A DNA stretch of 7,036 bases from positions 1-7,036 of the forward strand of contig CAIZHL010000213.1 of NCBI GenBank assembly GCA_903932755.1. The letters run 5' to 3'. Source of the DNA: an uncultured beta proteobacterium (GTDB lineage Bacteria > Pseudomonadota > Gammaproteobacteria > Burkholderiales > Rhodocyclaceae). The notes below the pieces were generated by a model. It was not told the DNA's origin. It worked only from the letters and a program-made list of their open reading frames with translations, and did no database searches. Positions 6,054 through 7,036 of this stretch are shown piece by piece (position 1 is the first letter of the stretch; each line of letters opens with the position of its first letter). Made by a program: the position numbers and the translations under genes.

Positions 6054-7036
6054 ATGCGAATCATCATCCTCGGCGCCGGCCAGGTCGGCGCCTCGGTGGC
6101 CGAGGCTCTGGCCTCCGAAGCCAACGACATCACCGTCGTCGACCAGAGCCGCGAGAGTCTCGGCGACATCGCCGACCGCCTCGATGTCCGCACCCTGGTC
6201 GGCAACGGTGCCCTGCCTTCGGTGCTGAAAAGTGCCGGAATGGAAGATGCGGACATGCTGGTGGCGGTGACGCAGTCGGATTCGACCAATCTCGTGGCCT
6301 GCAAGATCGCACGCAGCGTGTTCAACGTCACCACGCGTGTCGCCCGCCTGCGCTCGGCCGACTACCTTGACAACAAGAGCCTGCTCGACGACGAGCATTT
6401 CGCCGTGACCCACGCGATTTGTCCGGAGCAGGAGATCACCGACTACATCGCGCGCCTGATCGAGTTTCCCGAGGCGCTGCAGGTGCTCGAATTCGCCGAC
6501 GGCCGCGTGACGCTGGTCTGCGTGCGCGCCTTCGACGGCGGTCTGCTCGTCGGCAAGCCGATCAGGGCCATGCGCGAGCACTTGCCGGAGCGGGTCGACG
6601 CCCGTATCGCCGCGATCTTCCGCGAACACCAGTCGGTCGATCCCGAGGGCAACACGGTTATCGAGGCTGGCGACGAGGTGTTCGTGCTGGCGGCGACCGA
6701 GCACATCCGCCCCGTTATGCGCGAACTGCGCCGCATGCTGAAACCGGTCAGGCGCATCATGATCGCCGGCGGCGGCAACATCGGCGCGCGCGTGGCGGCG
6801 ACCCTGGAAGCCGACCATGAAGTCAAGGTGATCGAACGCGACCCGGCGCGCGCCGAACTTGTCGCCACGCGCCTGCACAATAGTCTGGTGCTGCACGGCG
6901 AGGCCACCGATGAAAACGTGCTGGCGCAGGAGAACATCGACGAAATGGACATGTTCCTCGCCCTGACCAACGACGACGAGGACAACATCATGGCCGCCTC
7001 TCTGGCCAAGCGCCTCGGCTGCCGGCGCGTGCTGGC
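6054..7036 (+). CDS. trkA: Trk potassium uptake regulatory subunit TrkA (3'-truncated by window edge)
   Basis: Peripheral cytoplasmic protein that binds NAD(H) and gates the Trk potassium transporter (TrkH/TrkG channel subunit). The frame is open from ATG 6054 to the window end, giving 327 of about 458 residues. The first RCK/Rossmann domain opens with MRIIILGAGQVG (GAGQVG at 7-12), has the VVD acidic end of strand 2 and a DADMLVAVTQSDSTN segment. The first TrkA_C domain follows (ALQVLEFADGRV to AGDEVFVLAA). The second Rossmann domain starts with IAGGGNIG (GGGNIG at 239-244) and continues through KVIERD and LALTNDDEDNIMA, so the double RCK-N/RCK-C layout of TrkA is evident; the second TrkA_C lies beyond the window. 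It begins 10 nt after the regulator with only a weak AGG (6042-6044) ahead of it, so read-through translation is likely. trkH is often next, but this is unseen here. No defect is visible. Confidence 0.97.
   Translation, partial: MRIIILGAGQVGASVAEALASEANDITVVDQSRESLGDIADRLDVRTLVGNGALPSVLKSAGMEDADMLVAVTQSDSTNLVACKIARSVFNVTTRVARLRSADYLDNKSLLDDEHFAVTHAICPEQEITDYIARLIEFPEALQVLEFADGRVTLVCVRAFDGGLLVGKPIRAMREHLPERVDARIAAIFREHQSVDPEGNTVIEAGDEVFVLAATEHIRPVMRELRRMLKPVRRIMIAGGGNIGARVAATLEADHEVKVIERDPARAELVATRLHNSLVLHGEATDENVLAQENIDEMDMFLALTNDDEDNIMAASLAKRLGCRRVL

Noticed and set aside
5378..6896. Minus-strand open frames at 5378-6334 and 5883-6896, antisense to the regulator and trkA
   Set aside because: They are low-complexity Arg/Ala/Gln/His translations without motifs, mirrored from well-supported plus-strand genes; explained as codon-bias shadows.
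1..7036. tRNA or rRNA genes, CRISPR repeats, insertion sequences, riboswitches and intrinsic terminators
   Set aside because: Nearly all bases are in well-supported coding regions; gaps total about 59 nt, and no direct or inverted repeat array or hairpin followed by T's was found by eye.

Overview
The window is a single, gap-free, plus-strand gene cluster from a high-GC bacterium. Most third codon positions are G or C. The gene content and order (fmt, rsmB, a small DUF4390 exported protein, an NtrY-type sensor kinase, an NtrX-type regulator, trkA) match a cluster I know from Betaproteobacteria. The protein style suggests the Rhodocyclales or a near relative, but the exact genus cannot be told from this sequence alone.

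Layout: positions 1-816 hold the 3' part of fmt (methionyl-tRNA formyltransferase; its first ~40 codons lie outside the window). Positions 862-2130 hold rsmB (16S rRNA m5C967 methyltransferase). Positions 2093-2677 encode a DUF4390 protein with a signal peptide; it overlaps rsmB by 38 nt and the next gene by 4 nt. Positions 2674-4803 encode a four-helix membrane histidine kinase with HAMP, PAS, HisKA and HATPase parts (NtrY type). Positions 4808-6043 encode its response regulator (NtrX type). Positions 6054 to the window end encode the first ~327 residues of TrkA, the NAD-binding regulatory subunit of Trk potassium uptake. Gaps between genes are 45, -38, -4, 4 and 10 nt. No terminator or convincing sigma-70 promoter was seen inside, so the whole window reads as one transcript, or as one transcript with hidden internal promoters.

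The first two genes serve translation (initiator tRNA formylation and rRNA methylation), the middle three form a membrane-to-DNA signalling unit, and the last serves potassium uptake. DUF4390 and the kinase share an ATGA stop/start overlap, which suggests that the exported protein and the sensor are made together.

The point most worth a second look is the regulator. Its receiver domain and Fis-type helix-turn-helix are intact, but the AAA+ sigma-54 activator domain between them is shortened and has lost almost every catalytic hallmark: Walker A, GAFTGA, the Walker B Asp, the sensor I Asn, the first arginine finger and the sensor II Arg. It probably cannot open sigma-54 promoters and more likely works as a phosphorylation-controlled DNA-binding protein. 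Apart from this, the region is ordinary conserved chromosome; no mobile elements, CRISPR arrays, RNA genes or signs of recent transfer were seen.
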